From NCBI GenBank assembly GCA_030606485.1, contig JAUWGH010000001.1:848751-912750 (forward strand): a stretch of DNA of 64,000 bases. Reading direction: 5' to 3'. The DNA comes from Promethearchaeota archaeon (GTDB taxonomy: Archaea > Asgardarchaeota > Lokiarchaeia > Sigyniarchaeales > SOKP01). Positions 34,778-43,941 of the stretch are shown one piece after another. The notes below the pieces were generated by a model. That model was not told the DNA's origin. It saw nothing but the letters and a program-made list of their open reading frames with translations, and did no database searches. A program made the position numbers and the translations under genes. The first letter of the stretch is position 1; each line of letters begins with the position of its first letter.

Positions 34778-35980
34778 TTAAATTACTCCATTTATTTTAA
34801 ATTTATGTATTTCTTCATCGGAATAATTTAATGTTTTAAGAATTTCCTTTGTATGTTGACCTACTTTAGGAGGCAGACTTCTTATTTTCAGGGGTGTTCT
34901 TGAAAATTTTATCGGAGAAGCAATATTTTTAATTTTTCCTAATTTTGGATGGTCTAATTCGACCACCATATTTCGAGCGATAATCTGAGAGTCATCACAT
35001 GCTTCAGCAAAATTTTTTACGGGCATAATACATGTATCAAAATTTTTAAAATGTTCTAACCATTCTTCTTGAGTTTTTGTTAAGAATTTTTCTTGAATTT
35101 TTTCAAATACTTCTTCTTTTTCCAGACCTTGAGGGAACTGTTTTAGTTTTAAATCGGATAACCCCAATCCTTCACATAAGTTATTCCAAAACTTTATCTC
35201 TATTACACCTATAGACAAATATTTATTATCTTTAGTTTTATATACAGAATAAAATGGAAAATCACCTTGTATTAGGGATAGAGTTGCTAAATTCTGAGAA
35301 AAATGATATGCTGCTGACATTGGCATAAAAGAAAAGACACAATCTAACATTGAAATATCAATATATTGACCTTTTCTTTCTGAATTTTTTGCTCTTTCAA
35401 TAATTGCGGATAAGATACCTATAGCAGATACCAAACCACCTCCAATATCTGCAGCTTGAATTCCTGGGACTATAGGTTTTCTTTCTCGATTTGGTTGAGT
35501 TTCAATTCTTCTATCTTTATTTAAATCTAAAATACCACAAATACTGATATAATTTAAATCATGACCCGCAAGTTGTTCATAAGGACCATCCTGACCGTAA
35601 CCAGTTAATGAGCAGTAAATAATTGATGGATTAATTGAAGATAAAGTGTCATAATCAATTTTTAATTTATTTGTTACTTTCGGTCTAAAAGTTTCTAAAA
35701 TAATATCTGCCCGTTTTACTAACTCATAGAAGATTTCCCTTGCCTTTTCTTTCTTTAAATTAAGAGTAATTGATTTTTTATTACGCATTAAAATAGAATT
35801 AAAAGCGCTTTCTCGATATCTTCCTTTTTGATGAAATGGAGGAGGGTTTGAATAGGCATAATTAGGATCTACTACATGAATAACTTCTGCTCCCATGTCA
35901 CCCAAAATCATAGTACAATAAGGTCCTGGGAGCATTCTAGATAGATCTAAAACCTTAATCCCATCTAAAGGTAAAGTCAT
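34778..35980 (-). CDS. Class III CoA transferase / alpha-methylacyl-CoA racemase family (CaiB/BaiF)
   Basis: A 400-residue CaiB/BaiF-family protein. It opens with LDGIKVLDLSRMLPGPYCTM, has GHDLNYISICG with the conserved Asp, PPFHQKGRYRESAFN, and the RKGQYIDISMLD stretch. Members move CoA between acids or racemise 2-methylacyl-CoA. The N-terminus is closer to alpha-methylacyl-CoA racemase than to formyl-CoA transferase, but activity is not decided by sequence alone. Full length. It fits with the acyl-CoA dehydrogenase and HACDH genes. Confidence 0.85.
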   Translation of the reverse strand: MTLPLDGIKVLDLSRMLPGPYCTMILGDMGAEVIHVVDPNYAYSNPPPFHQKGRYRESAFNSILMRNKKSITLNLKKEKAREIFYELVKRADIILETFRPKVTNKLKIDYDTLSSINPSIIYCSLTGYGQDGPYEQLAGHDLNYISICGILDLNKDRRIETQPNRERKPIVPGIQAADIGGGLVSAIGILSAIIERAKNSERKGQYIDISMLDCVFSFMPMSAAYHFSQNLATLSLIQGDFPFYSVYKTKDNKYLSIGVIEIKFWNNLCEGLGLSDLKLKQFPQGLEKEEVFEKIQEKFLTKTQEEWLEHFKNFDTCIMPVKNFAEACDDSQIIARNMVVELDHPKLGKIKNIASPIKFSRTPLKIRSLPPKVGQHTKEILKTLNYSDEEIHKFKINGVI

Positions 35981-36133
35981 AATAATTAATTATTAAAATA
36001 CATGGTTTTTATGTTTTCTCTATTTTTAAGAACGTAAATTTATTGAAATATTAAATATTTAAAAAGAATTCATCTAATAAAATGAGATTTTTATCCAAAA
36101 GATTGGCTATGCAATTCAAAATGTTCTAAAAAT

Positions 36134-37111
36134 TTATAGTAGAATCACGATTACTCCCGTTATTGTCAATATAACACCTAAAAATCCTTTTTTTGAAATT
36201 TTTTCGCCATTAATTAAATAATCTAGTGGAAGTGCGAATAAAGGACTTGCACTTGCTATTATGGCTATAAAGGTAGCTCCTGCTTTTCGAACTGCTTCAG
36301 TATATAGAAAAGCACCTATTGAAGTACCTATAATAGAACCAATAATTAACCAATACCACATTTGGGTAGACTTATTTTTTCGATGGGATGATTTAATTTT
36401 GGTCTGAATATGCTCTTCTCTCCATATAATTAAAGTTAAAATCAAAAAAATGAATGGAAATCGGATTACATTTCCAATAATAGAGCTGAATGCTTCTATT
36501 TGTAGGATACGGTCAATTTCATTCAGAGCGTATTCAATTAATACAGCACCAATTGCCCAACCTAATGATGCTATCAAACCAAAAATAATTGTTGGTGAAA
36601 ATGTTCGTGAATTGATTTCAAAATTGTTAAAATCCTTGGAAACTGAAGTTTGATCCCCATTAGAAACATTGACATCCTCCAGATTAATTTTAGAGGTCGC
36701 AATAATTACAACCCCAATCCCAATGAAAAGAATTGAAATAATTATTCTAATATCAAACGGATAGTCAAGAAATATCATTGATATGATAAATGTAAATAGT
36801 GGAAATGTCATTGAAATAGATAAAGCTTTTGCGGTCCCCAACTCTTTTTGAGCCTTAAGGTATGATGTATCACCAATGACTTGTCCGAAAATAAAACTCA
36901 AGATTAATATGAACCATAAAGTCAAAGGGAGCAAAAAAATATGAAAAAATACTTCAAATACTAAAGCTAAAATGATAAATGTTAAAGTTCCAATCCCTGT
37001 GCGAAAAAAATTTATAAAAGAAGGAGATGCTTCATGTTCAGTTTTTCTAAATAGAATGTTAGATATTACAAAAGTAAGTACAGCAAAAATTGCAAATAAT
37101 TCACCGGTCAT
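36134..37111 (-). CDS. EamA/DMT-superfamily transporter
   Basis: A 325-residue integral membrane protein with about ten hydrophobic helices in two EamA repeats. The second repeat (GLIASLGWAIGAVLIEYAL) has the usual small-residue pattern, and the ninth to tenth helices contain the ASASPLFALPLDYLINGE and GVILTITGVIVILL features of the family. A charged loop (about 145-170) separates the halves. Drug/metabolite transporters export amino acids, nucleotides or drugs; the substrate is unknown. Confidence 0.85.
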   Translation of the reverse strand: MTGELFAIFAVLTFVISNILFRKTEHEASPSFINFFRTGIGTLTFIILALVFEVFFHIFLLPLTLWFILILSFIFGQVIGDTSYLKAQKELGTAKALSISMTFPLFTFIISMIFLDYPFDIRIIISILFIGIGVVIIATSKINLEDVNVSNGDQTSVSKDFNNFEINSRTFSPTIIFGLIASLGWAIGAVLIEYALNEIDRILQIEAFSSIIGNVIRFPFIFLILTLIIWREEHIQTKIKSSHRKNKSTQMWYWLIIGSIIGTSIGAFLYTEAVRKAGATFIAIIASASPLFALPLDYLINGEKISKKGFLGVILTITGVIVILL

Positions 37112-37276
37112 TATTTCTTTTGGTACTGGATTGCTTAAATTTATTCCTAATGATTAATTAAATATAAGAAACTGAAAAATAGAACTGAATCTAAAATACC
37201 TTTAAATAATTTTATTTATAATAACAAATTTGTATTATTTTATTAGAATAAAAGATTCTTTCATGGAAGATTTGTT

Positions 37277-38824
37277 ATGAGTAAGAAAGCAGAAGAACCT
37301 ATGAAAAATAACGAAAATGAGGAGGAAGAAAGCGAAAAACCAATTGTAGTTAAAGCTGAAGCTTATAAAACGATTATATTATATGCAAGCAGATATGCTA
37401 ACCAAGCAATACCTCCAGCCGAATGGAAAGAGATCTATGGAATTTTAGTTGGGCATATTACTGATGCTGTAGTTATTGTTGAAAGAGCTGAAGCTCTCAC
37501 ATTTGGGCATAGCACCGATGTTCAATTAGATGAAAGACATTATGGTTTTATTGAATCTATTGAAAATAAATTATATGAAGAAAACCAAGGTCGTTTTATT
37601 GTGGGTTGGTTTCATAGTCACCCTGGTTTAGGACTGTTTTATTCATATGTTGATTTAATAAATCACATCGGCTTTCAAGGGAAAAATAGAGATGCTTGTG
37701 GATTGGTTTTTGATCATACTTTGTTGGGGAAAAAGAAAAGAGAAAAAGTTACTAATTCAGAACATATGATTACCAAATATGACACTGGGTTTGAAATATA
37801 TCGAATGAATGATGTAAATATGGATATCAATGATCCTGGATTCGAAAATAATTATCATAAAGTTGATTATTTTATTGATGGATTGAATAAATTCTTTTTT
37901 GCGAATGTGATGACTGAACTTTCATCTTTAGTTACAAGCGGAAAACCTTTACAATCAGCATATGGAGAAAATGTTTCCAGTTATACACCGCAATTCACTC
38001 ATCATCCAGAAGAAATCCATGAATATTTAAATAAAGAATCAGATATTTATCGCAAAAATATTTCTCAAGAAACTATGCCTGAATTAAACGAAATTCCTTT
38101 AGAGATAAACGGAGAATTTGAAATGAAAGATATTTTTCGTGACGCCCCTGAAATTATGCAGTCAGAGAAACATGACAACTCTCAAAAATTGAAAATGGCT
38201 GATGAATTATTTTTTGAGGGGAATCAAGCATTCAGACAAAAAAATTCATTTGAAGGAGTTGAAAAATATAAAAAAGGTTTGAAAATTCTTAAAGATATTA
38301 ATAAAATTGACAAGGTAATGGAATATTTGAGCAAATTAAGTGAAAATTGTTTACATAATAACCATTATCCATTAGCTGAACAAAATTCTGAAGAACTATT
38401 TAAAATTGCTGAATCTAATGGATCTTTATTCTATATGGCAGGATCTAAATATATAATTGGTTTTATTAAAATAATAAAAAATTCCATAAAGGAAGGATTA
38501 GAAGACATCCAACAAGCTGCTATATTCTATGAAAATACTATGGATTTTTATGGAACAGGTTTATGCAATCAAAAAATTGCGGCAATTTATTCTACTCATC
38601 TAAAAGATATTGATAGGGCTTCTCTATTTTTTCTTGAAGCATTAAAAAATTTTAATAAAGCTCTTGAAAAGATTCATCCATTAAGAATAACAGTTTGGGA
38701 TAGTCCAAAACACATTATGGAAAGAATTAATAATCTAAAAGAAACTATTAAAAAAAATCTAAATCAGATAACCGACCTAAATGTTAAAAGTAAAATTGAA
38801 TCAGAACTAAAAAATTTCGAATAA
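37277..38824 (+). CDS. JAMM/MPN+ metalloprotease with C-terminal TPR-like region
   Basis: A 515-residue protein. The N-terminal MPN domain has a complete JAMM zinc site: Glu52 (EIYGILVGH), His113 and His115 (WFHSHPG), Ser123 and Asp126 (YSYVD). RPN11/CSN5-type isopeptidases with this motif remove ubiquitin or related modifiers, and several Asgard archaea carry a ubiquitin system. Residues ~310-500 are helical with TPR-like hairpins (ADELFFEGNQAFRQKNSFEG), a fusion not usual for RPN11. An acidic, Lys/Glu-rich N-terminal tail precedes the MPN domain. No ubiquitin, E1, E2 or E3 genes are adjacent. Confidence 0.85.
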   Translation: MSKKAEEPMKNNENEEEESEKPIVVKAEAYKTIILYASRYANQAIPPAEWKEIYGILVGHITDAVVIVERAEALTFGHSTDVQLDERHYGFIESIENKLYEENQGRFIVGWFHSHPGLGLFYSYVDLINHIGFQGKNRDACGLVFDHTLLGKKKREKVTNSEHMITKYDTGFEIYRMNDVNMDINDPGFENNYHKVDYFIDGLNKFFFANVMTELSSLVTSGKPLQSAYGENVSSYTPQFTHHPEEIHEYLNKESDIYRKNISQETMPELNEIPLEINGEFEMKDIFRDAPEIMQSEKHDNSQKLKMADELFFEGNQAFRQKNSFEGVEKYKKGLKILKDINKIDKVMEYLSKLSENCLHNNHYPLAEQNSEELFKIAESNGSLFYMAGSKYIIGFIKIIKNSIKEGLEDIQQAAIFYENTMDFYGTGLCNQKIAAIYSTHLKDIDRASLFFLEALKNFNKALEKIHPLRITVWDSPKHIMERINNLKETIKKNLNQITDLNVKSKIESELKNFE

Positions 38825-38924
38825 TTATTTTATGAGATAGCCATTTTTCATTTAAAAAAAATTAAATTTAATGGTTAATTGTTATAATTTAAAGTATTTT
38901 TTTATTTAAACAAACTAATTCTTT

Positions 38925-39581
38925 GTGATTTTTATTCCTAGAAGAAAAACAAAAATAAAGTTTAAGAGAAAGATTGCTTGTATCCATCTTGAACCAGCAG
39001 GAGATGTGTCTAATTGCTTACAACCATTATGTATTTGTTCAACAAGAGATTTAATGCTAGGATCTCATGGTTCTTCAGGTGCATATGTATGTCAGGTATG
39101 TGAAGATTATGACCCGAATTCAAATGTAACATTCAATGAAGTATATAAAAAAAGCAAAAAGATTGCTGAGAAAAAAATTCCAATAGTAAAAGAAATAGAA
39201 ATTAAAGAGTTAGAAGTTGAATTATTAGAAGATATTGATTTGGATGTAAGTGAATTCGAAGAAGAGGAGGATGAAGAGTCGAAGGCAATTAAATTTAAAA
39301 AACGCTCAAAAGGAACTTCAAAAGGAAGTAAAAAAGAAATTAATGAGATGCTTACATCGGAGTGCCCTTATTGCGGCGAATTTTTTGAAGATCTATCTGC
39401 TCATAAGGCTATTTGTGAATTTGCTCCTTCTAAAAGTAAGATGATAAAAACTAGAGGAAGAAAACCCAAACCTCCAACTGAAAAACCAAAAGATGAACAG
39501 AAAGGGGAGGTATGTCCTTATTGTGGGAAAACTTTTTTGAGATTAAGCAGGCATAAATGTAAAAAAGCTCCAAAGAAGTAA
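38925..39581 (+). CDS. Zinc-finger protein with two C2HC fingers and a Cys-rich head
   Basis: A 218-residue protein. The N-terminal part has a Cys cluster (CIHLE, CLQPLCIC, CQVCED; residues ~19-66). An acidic linker (LEDIDLDVSEFEEEEDEE) leads to a basic stretch and two short fingers: CPYCGEFF to AHKAIC at about 146-163 and CPYCGKTFLRLSRHKC near the C-terminus, each C2HC. The layout suggests nucleic-acid or protein binding. The start is taken as GTG, with no convincing ribosome binding site. It lies 100 bases downstream of the JAMM gene on the same strand, so shared function is possible. Confidence 0.7.
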   Translation: MIFIPRRKTKIKFKRKIACIHLEPAGDVSNCLQPLCICSTRDLMLGSHGSSGAYVCQVCEDYDPNSNVTFNEVYKKSKKIAEKKIPIVKEIEIKELEVELLEDIDLDVSEFEEEEDEESKAIKFKKRSKGTSKGSKKEINEMLTSECPYCGEFFEDLSAHKAICEFAPSKSKMIKTRGRKPKPPTEKPKDEQKGEVCPYCGKTFLRLSRHKCKKAPKK

Positions 39582-39642
39582 ACTTACAATATAAATCTCG
39601 ATTTCATCAAAAGTCAATAAAAAATAAATTTTAAAGATTAAG

Positions 39643-40563
39643 ATGTCTAATCAAGAGAGTATTTATTACTGCCATCCAGTCTTTAGACCTCCTTCAGAAG
39701 CATATTCTCTTTTGATTCAAGCAACTGAAGGCTGTTCATTTCGGTGTACTTTCTGTATGTCAAACTTACGTAAGAAATTCATAATCAGAGACACTAAAGA
39801 TATAAAGAAAGATTTGGATGTTGGAAGAAAAATTCATGGACCCAATATAAAAAAGATTTTCTTCTTGGATGGAAACGCAATGGTAATGTCCACGGAAAGA
39901 TTATTAGAAATAACAAAGTATGCAAGAAGATTATTTCCATTTGTAAGATGTGGAGTATACGCTCACGCGAAAGATATTCTTAAGAAGTCTGATGAGGAAT
40001 TGAGAGAATTAAATAAGGCAGGTTTAGGAATTGCCTATGTTGGATTCGAGTCTGGATACGATAAATTACTTAAAATGATGAATAAGCATACAACTAAGGA
40101 AGAGCTAATTTCAGCGAGTAAAAAATTAATGAAATCAGGTATTACACTTTCTGCAACATTAATATTAGGGTTAGGGGGTGATAATAAAGATTTATCTGAA
40201 CTCTCTGCCATCAATTCTGCGAACTTAGTAAATAAAATCTGCCCAGATGATGGCACACTTTGGTATATTGCTTGTTTAACTCTTATGGTACCTCCCGGTA
40301 CTGAACTCTTTAAAAAAAAAGTAAAAAATGAATTTCACGAGATGGGAACTTTAGATATTTTAAAAGAATTATATCAATTTATTGAAAATATTAATTTTAA
40401 GAATAATCCTAATGCAAATTGCGTTTTTCGTACTAACCACGCTTCTAATTATTTACCTATAGGAGGTATTTTAGATCAAGATAAATTTAAAATTCTTAAA
40501 ACCATAAAAAAGGGTATAGAAAATCCGAGTATTTTGAGACCCGAATCCTATCGTGCATTATAA
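39643..40563 (+). CDS. Radical SAM protein
   Basis: A 306-residue radical SAM enzyme. The 4Fe-4S cluster motif is Cys31-x3-Cys35-x2-Cys38 (EGCSFRCTFC). FFLDGNAMVM and GFESGYDKLL fit the SAM-binding strands, resembling the Elp3/HemN-like subgroup. The C-terminal part has no extra Cys-rich (SPASM) domain. It is therefore a simple radical SAM protein whose substrate I cannot assign. It follows the zinc-finger gene by 61 bases on the same strand. Confidence 0.85.
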   Translation: MSNQESIYYCHPVFRPPSEAYSLLIQATEGCSFRCTFCMSNLRKKFIIRDTKDIKKDLDVGRKIHGPNIKKIFFLDGNAMVMSTERLLEITKYARRLFPFVRCGVYAHAKDILKKSDEELRELNKAGLGIAYVGFESGYDKLLKMMNKHTTKEELISASKKLMKSGITLSATLILGLGGDNKDLSELSAINSANLVNKICPDDGTLWYIACLTLMVPPGTELFKKKVKNEFHEMGTLDILKELYQFIENINFKNNPNANCVFRTNHASNYLPIGGILDQDKFKILKTIKKGIENPSILRPESYRAL

Positions 40564-40598
40564 ATAGGGTTTATAATTTGATTAAATATTTTATTCCT

Positions 40599-41339
40599 CT
40601 ATTCTTCAAAAATTACAGTTTTAGTTTCTTTTATATAAACTCTTATCCATGAATCTTTTTCCTTAATCATTTTTTTAATAATTTTTTCAAGCTCATATTC
40701 ATTAATTAGGCATTCTTGGCTCAAGTCATAGAGGGACATTATATCCGAGGAAGCTCCGACTTCATTTACTTTCTTTTTTACTAATTCTGATTGTAATTTT
40801 TCAAAAAAGTTACTAAAAATGTTAAGTTTATCAGATTTAGCTTTCAAAATCAAGGAACTGGTTGTTTCAATAACCTGGTTATAATTTAAGAAATTATATA
40901 TTCCTAAGAGTTCATACGATTTTTTAATATAATCTAAAATAAGATTAATTTTTTGATTGATATCTTCTAGAAGTGATTTGTTTTTTTCCTTTAGAATTTG
41001 ATTTTTAATAGATACATATTTTTTTAACACTTCTTCTAAATTTTCAGGATTAAGGGTTATATAATTCATATTTAATAATTTAATTTCATAAGAATTGCGG
41101 AATTCTAGGATTTTTTGATTTATTAATTCATTTAATTCATTAAATCTCTGTAAGTAGGGCCCCAATCCAAAATCTTTATTTTCTCTGCGTAGTGTTAAGG
41201 CAGATTGACATTTATTTAAAGCAGATAGTAAATCATTTTCTGATAACTTTCGCTCAATAAAATTTTGATAAAAATTTAACTTTTGTTCGATATCTTTTTT
41301 ACTTTTAAATTCTTTCGTTAACTCTCTAAAATATTTCAT
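40599..41339 (-). CDS. Unknown all-helical protein
   Basis: I do not recognise this 246-residue protein. It is helical almost throughout, with Lys, Glu and Leu repeats; residues ~10-60 look like one helical hairpin (QKLNFYQNFIERKL, SALNKCQSALTLR) of TPR type. One short stretch near the C-terminus (WIRVYIKETKTVIFEE) may be beta. No signal, membrane segment or metal motif. It converges on the radical SAM gene. Confidence 0.6.
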   Translation of the reverse strand: MKYFRELTKEFKSKKDIEQKLNFYQNFIERKLSENDLLSALNKCQSALTLRRENKDFGLGPYLQRFNELNELINQKILEFRNSYEIKLLNMNYITLNPENLEEVLKKYVSIKNQILKEKNKSLLEDINQKINLILDYIKKSYELLGIYNFLNYNQVIETTSSLILKAKSDKLNIFSNFFEKLQSELVKKKVNEVGASSDIMSLYDLSQECLINEYELEKIIKKMIKEKDSWIRVYIKETKTVIFEE

Positions 41340-41740
41340 AGAACCCTTACTACCTTTTATTATCTTATACTTATCTAAATTAAAAAATTTTTAACCCAAT
41401 TGTAATATAATAGTTTAAAAATATCTCCCTTATAATACTTAATGTTTTTCAAATATATATAATTTATATTTCTAGTTTAATAGAATATGATATTTGAGCA
41501 ATTGATTATTTTATATTTATAGTTTTCTTAGTAATCACTTTTAATAGATCTTAAAATAAAGTAAAAGAAAAGACCAGAAGAAGTTTTATTGGATTAATAA
41601 AGTGATATTTTCCATAAATTTATAAAATTATTATAGTTTACATTTTTCTATAAATCGATTTTTATCTTTTTATAAATTGAAATTGAATAATATATAAATT
41701 TAATAACCGTATTTATAATTAATTTAGGTGAAAGTGAAAA
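41340..41740. other. Intergenic region between divergent genes, with a promoter-like box
   Basis: A 401-base, very AT-rich gap separating two divergent genes. I find no convincing ORF or structured RNA. A TATA-type box (AATATATAAATT, about 41689-41700) lies ~40 bases before the TTG start at 41741, followed by TAGGTGA, which would be the ribosome binding site. Several other AT boxes probably serve the minus-strand gene. Confidence 0.4.
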
Positions 41741-42394
41741 TTGGCAGAAGAGATTGAAAAAATTCTCAAAAAAATTCTAGGAATTTGCGGATCTCCAAGA
41801 AAAAACCGATCTTGCGATTTCTTGGTAGAAGAAGCACTGAAAGGAGCTAAAGAAACAGATGAAACTATTGAAATTGAAAAAATTTATTTGGTGGATTATA
41901 AATTAGAGCAATGTACAGGTTGTGATCAATGCTTGCGGGAGCCGTATGAATGTCCATTATCTGAAAATGATGATTTTAAGAAATTAGAAGAAAAAATATT
42001 AAGCGCTGATGCAATTTTTATAGCAGCTCCGTGCTATTTTGGGAGTGTATCCGGTCTAACTAAAGTATTTATTGACCGCTCAAGACCTTGGAAAATGGCA
42101 AATTATAAATTAAAGGATATAATTTTTGCACCTATGGGAGCATCAGGCTTAAGAAATGGTGGTGCTGCAGGAGTTGTATCAGATTTAATAAATTTTGCCT
42201 TTATTCAAGGTATGGTTTGTTTTGGTGCGTTGGGGAATCCTGTAATAGATGAGAACATTCCAATGACATCCTTACAAAAATATGGGCGTAAAGAATTCAT
42301 AAAGAAGGGTGAAATCGACGAAATAGGGCAAAGAGTAGCGAAAAATATAGGTGTGAGAGCTGTAAATCTACTTTTAAAAATGAAAAATAAATGA
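41741..42394 (+). CDS. Iron-sulfur flavoprotein (NADPH-dependent FMN reductase family)
   Basis: A 217-residue flavodoxin-like protein. GICGSPRKNRSCDFL forms the FMN phosphate loop, and Cys58, Cys61, Cys64 and Cys71 (EQCTGCDQCLREPYEC) form the compact motif of archaeal iron-sulfur flavoproteins, which bind FMN and a 4Fe-4S cluster as a dimer. They pass electrons between ferredoxin-type donors and oxidants such as O2 or peroxide. The start is TTG with GGTGA and GTGA upstream. The HdrD-like genes at 43.9-46.7 kb may be redox partners, but no operon links them. Confidence 0.85.
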   Translation: MAEEIEKILKKILGICGSPRKNRSCDFLVEEALKGAKETDETIEIEKIYLVDYKLEQCTGCDQCLREPYECPLSENDDFKKLEEKILSADAIFIAAPCYFGSVSGLTKVFIDRSRPWKMANYKLKDIIFAPMGASGLRNGGAAGVVSDLINFAFIQGMVCFGALGNPVIDENIPMTSLQKYGRKEFIKKGEIDEIGQRVAKNIGVRAVNLLLKMKNK

Positions 42395-42423
42395 AAACAA
42401 AAATAAGGATTTTTTATTTTTTG

Positions 42424-42774
42424 TTAATTTCGTGAACCACAAAATGGGCAAAATTCAGAATCCCCAATTGGTTTTCCACAATATTTACATTTTTTAGCAG
42501 AAACATCCATTTCCTTCTTTTCTTCTTCTTTTACTTCTTTTTTTTCTCCTGGCCAATGATAATTAATAATAACCCCGCTAACAACCAAAATTATGAATAA
42601 TATAATATAAATTTCATATCTCATTGGAATAAATGTATCTATAAAATTTAATACTGCTTCAATCCATAATTTCATCACTTCTCCGATTGGAGTTAAAACA
42701 ACTTTTGAATATAGAAAAATGACTCCAATGAAGTCTGCAATCATTCTCAAAATATCAACTTGCAGTAATATCAT
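42424..42774 (-). CDS. Small membrane protein with C-terminal zinc ribbon
   Basis: A 116-residue protein. A hydrophobic helix at about 53-70 follows a first amphipathic region (1-40), then a charged linker, then a zinc ribbon (CKYCGK to CPFCGS). Last gene of a three-gene set: its ATG follows the upstream stop directly, with GGAGGTGC seven bases before it. Zinc-ribbon tails like this often bind proteins in the archaeal cytosol. Function unknown. Confidence 0.7.
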   Translation of the reverse strand: MILLQVDILRMIADFIGVIFLYSKVVLTPIGEVMKLWIEAVLNFIDTFIPMRYEIYIILFIILVVSGVIINYHWPGEKKEVKEEEKKEMDVSAKKCKYCGKPIGDSEFCPFCGSRN

Positions 42775-43308
42775 TTAGTTTGCACCTCCATCTTTACCAA
42801 AAGTAGATTCTGGTATATATACCTTCTCTTCCTTCTTTTCTATTCTTTTGCCAAACTCAACTTCAATTAACTTCCAAATTTTTGCAACTATTATTAAAGC
42901 ATAAGCTCCCAAATAAAGCAATACTATTCCAGCAAAATCAAATGTAACTCTTCCAAGCCCCGGAATTTCAACACCAAATGCTGTTGCACCACTAAATTTG
43001 TAACTCCATAGATAAAAACAGTGCGCGACTACTAATAAAATACTAAATACTATTTTCCTTCTTGATTCTTTTGGAGAAGACCATGAAAAAAATGCTAAAC
43101 CACTTATTGTTAAGCCTAATGCTACAAGCCAGAATATAACAACAGCAATATTTCCTTTAGCTATTTCGATGTCCAATATTTCATCTGGAGGTATAGGTAT
43201 TACCATTTTATCCACATAATCAAATGTTAAGGCTGGTATCAACATAGTGGTTGTCATATATATAGCCATTCCAATAAAACCTCTGAAGATATTCTTCATT
43301 CCTCCCAT
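42775..43308 (-). CDS. Four-helix membrane protein of unknown function
   Basis: A 177-residue protein with about four membrane helices (residues ~8-28, 52-72, 86-106 and 125-147) and a charged C-terminal tail (EFGKRIEKKEEK). No known family is recognised. The start ATG has GGAGGTCC five bases upstream, within the end of the preceding gene, so it is coupled to it. It is the middle gene of the three-gene envelope operon. Confidence 0.7.
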   Translation of the reverse strand: MGGMKNIFRGFIGMAIYMTTTMLIPALTFDYVDKMVIPIPPDEILDIEIAKGNIAVVIFWLVALGLTISGLAFFSWSSPKESRRKIVFSILLVVAHCFYLWSYKFSGATAFGVEIPGLGRVTFDFAGIVLLYLGAYALIIVAKIWKLIEVEFGKRIEKKEEKVYIPESTFGKDGGAN

Positions 43309-43309
43309 T

Positions 43310-43825
43310 TTATGGACCTCCCAATGTTAGTGGTATATTTTTTAATTCAACACTAAAAAAAAGTAATCGATATGTATAATAAGCAGAAATATTAAGATCC
43401 ATTGTAAATGTTGGGGGATGAAAAATATCAATATCACCTGATGGAATAGAGAAATCCTCATCGGTAGCTGTAAAATTTCCCTCAAACTCAACACCGGGTC
43501 CAATCTCTGGATAAACTTCCTCATTATACATGATAATATGAGATAACGATACATTATAAGTCATATTAATTGAGATTCCTATCCTTAATTCATCAAGTGG
43601 AAAATATCCTGCATTAGTTATATTGAAAGGTATTGAAAGATACATAGGTTGGTAAAAATTTAATTGTGCAGTTATAGGACCAGACGGTATTTCTATATTT
43701 TCAGAAAAATCACTAAACACGGCTACAGCAGAGAGACCACCGAATAAACCTGTAAGAGTAAGAGAAATTGTCATCACCAATAAAGTAATTCTAAAAATTA
43801 TACGACATATTTTTGAAACTCCCAT
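43310..43825 (-). CDS. Signal-anchored extracellular beta-domain protein
   Basis: A 171-residue protein with an N-terminal signal or anchor helix (about 8-35) and an extracellular beta-rich domain (YLSIPFNITNAG, LRIGISINMTYN, NIPLTL) that looks like an LEA14/immunoglobulin-like sandwich, with several N-x-S/T sites for glycosylation. First gene of a three-gene set with a membrane protein and a zinc-ribbon membrane protein, so the three probably form one envelope complex. The start ATG has a GGGTAT sequence upstream. Confidence 0.7.
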   Translation of the reverse strand: MGVSKICRIIFRITLLVMTISLTLTGLFGGLSAVAVFSDFSENIEIPSGPITAQLNFYQPMYLSIPFNITNAGYFPLDELRIGISINMTYNVSLSHIIMYNEEVYPEIGPGVEFEGNFTATDEDFSIPSGDIDIFHPPTFTMDLNISAYYTYRLLFFSVELKNIPLTLGGP

Positions 43826-43941
43826 AAGAATACCCTTTTATTAGAAAAAATTTTGTTAGATTATAATAATTAATATCAATTTTTTTTAATAATATTATGT
43901 TATCGTTATATTTTTTATAAGAGAATATTTAATTTTAAACC

